This document shows positions 63,301 to 64,000 of a stretch of DNA of 64,000 bases, piece after piece. Position 1 is the first letter of the stretch, and the number at the start of each line of letters is the position of its first letter. This DNA comes from Dipylidium caninum (lineage: Eukaryota; Platyhelminthes; Cestoda; Cyclophyllidea; Dipylidiidae), in contig QEYB01000412.1 of assembly GCA_017562135.1 (NCBI GenBank), positions 602,020 through 666,019 on the forward strand. Reading direction: 5' to 3'. The position numbers and the translations under genes are program-made. Under the pieces are notes generated by a model. It was not told where the DNA came from and made no database searches. It saw only the letters and a list, made by a program, of their open reading frames with translations.

Positions 63301-64000
63301 GTCAGCACGTCGGAGTGGCCCCAACTGTTGGAATTATGGACGGGTAAGACGAGGTGTCAATAGTGGCAGGACTAAAGGGTGGCATGATGGAGAGAGTGAG
63401 TGAATGTTGTCGTGCTGTTGGCAAGGTTGAGCCCGGATTATTAGGGCAAGAGATGTGGTGTAGAGCTGAGCCGTGCAGCTACAAGACGATAAGTTCCTTT
63501 CGCACAAGCTAGACGTGGACGGTACAACCAAGGCATTTGGAAGTTCAGCGTCCTTGGTTTGCCATTAGTTGAGTATGGAAGATGACCGAGGTGAGGGCGA
63601 CTTGTGACCAGAATGGGTGGCAATGATTGGATAGAGTGATGTTGTCGTTGGATGTGGAGTGCGCTGAATAGGAGAAGACGTGGAAGTGGGGAGCCGTGAG
63701 CAAGCATAGTCTTTTCGTTAAGGACTCGGCGGAGTTTCAACGAATCATGGTGCATTGAACGGTTTCTCAGCGTGGATGCCATTTTCTGGAGTATTGGGAA
63801 TGTAAAGTGTGATCGATGTGTGTAGTGTGCTGTCAGTGCTGCAAAAGTAGGATGCAACCTCACGATGGATGGGTAGAGACGTCGCTGTATCGTGCGTTGG
63901 AGATGTCTTGGATTTGTTGAGCTGAAATAGGGAGAAGTAATTGGGAGACTAATACGACGCTGTTATTCTGAGCACTGTGAGGTCTCGGAGCCTGTTAGAG
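60395..64000. repeat. ~180-bp satellite tandem array, running off the window edge
   Basis: About 18-19 head-to-tail monomers. Each carries, in order, GAGCAAAGCATAGTCTTCGC, a CGCGGATTCACCAAGGCATT block, GCCATTGTTGGAGTATGG, AAGACGAGG, GTGGCAGAAGGGTGGCATGA, TGTGGCAGGTTGAGCTGAAT and AGAGAGTGGGTGGGGAGCG. The GAGCAAAGCAT landmark recurs near 60547, 60938, 61319, 61507, 61681, 61875, 62060, 62286, 62732, 63243 and 63695, mostly 175-195 bases apart. Monomers differ mainly by one- or two-base indels, and more so toward 64000. Long minus-strand frames across it (up to 268 codons) are by-products of the repeat. Confidence 0.95.

Noticed and set aside
1..64000. CRISPR array, prophage or bacterial operon
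   Set aside because: Genes are spliced eukaryotic genes. The only tandem array has no spacer structure.

Overview
This is nuclear DNA from an invertebrate animal, not a prokaryote or organelle. It carries four multi-exon protein genes with GT-AG introns, relics of mariner transposons and dispersed repeats. Very short introns (36 and 38 bp) next to multi-kilobase ones suggest a flatworm, probably a tapeworm; that placement is inference. I built the exon models by matching protein families and checking that splice phases agree across every junction.

Layout. (1) About 1-16103, plus strand: an LKB1/STK11-type serine/threonine kinase in nine exons, cut off at its 5' end by the window edge. (2) 20422 to about 23662, minus strand: NDUFV1, the 51 kDa FMN/NADH subunit of mitochondrial complex I, complete except for its N-terminal exon. 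It is tail-to-tail with the kinase and has a one-base frameshift in a homopolymer that is probably an assembly error. (3) 26283-37958, minus strand: a 19-exon oxysterol-binding-protein-related protein (ORP3/6/7-like) with a PH domain, coiled coil and lipid-transfer domain. Its EQVSHHPP signature reads EQVKNSPP, so both lipid-phosphate-binding histidines are gone. (4) 42992-53172, plus strand: an atrophin/RERE-type chromatin corepressor (BAH, ELM2, SANT, GATA-type finger, then a Gln/Pro/Ser/His-rich tail) in 11 exons, with a large acidic insert inside the SANT domain. It is head-to-head with the ORP gene.

The repeats are: an approximately 1 kb element present in kinase intron 1 and, inverted, in ORP intron 3, with a diverged partial copy in kinase intron 6; a near-identical inverted repeat of 0.65/0.72 kb in ORP intron 8 and upstream of the ORP gene; two dead mariner copies; an approximately 0.4 kb direct repeat in the last RERE intron and downstream of the gene; and an approximately 180 bp satellite array filling 60.4-64.0 kb, whose monomers become increasingly damaged by indels toward the edge.

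The genes are housekeeping or regulatory and are not an operon: energy-stress kinase signalling, respiration, lipid transfer at membrane contacts, and transcriptional repression. I found no CRISPR array, tRNA or rRNA. No new multi-gene system is evident. The most unusual biology is the altered ORP signature and the insert-rich LKB1 and RERE domains.
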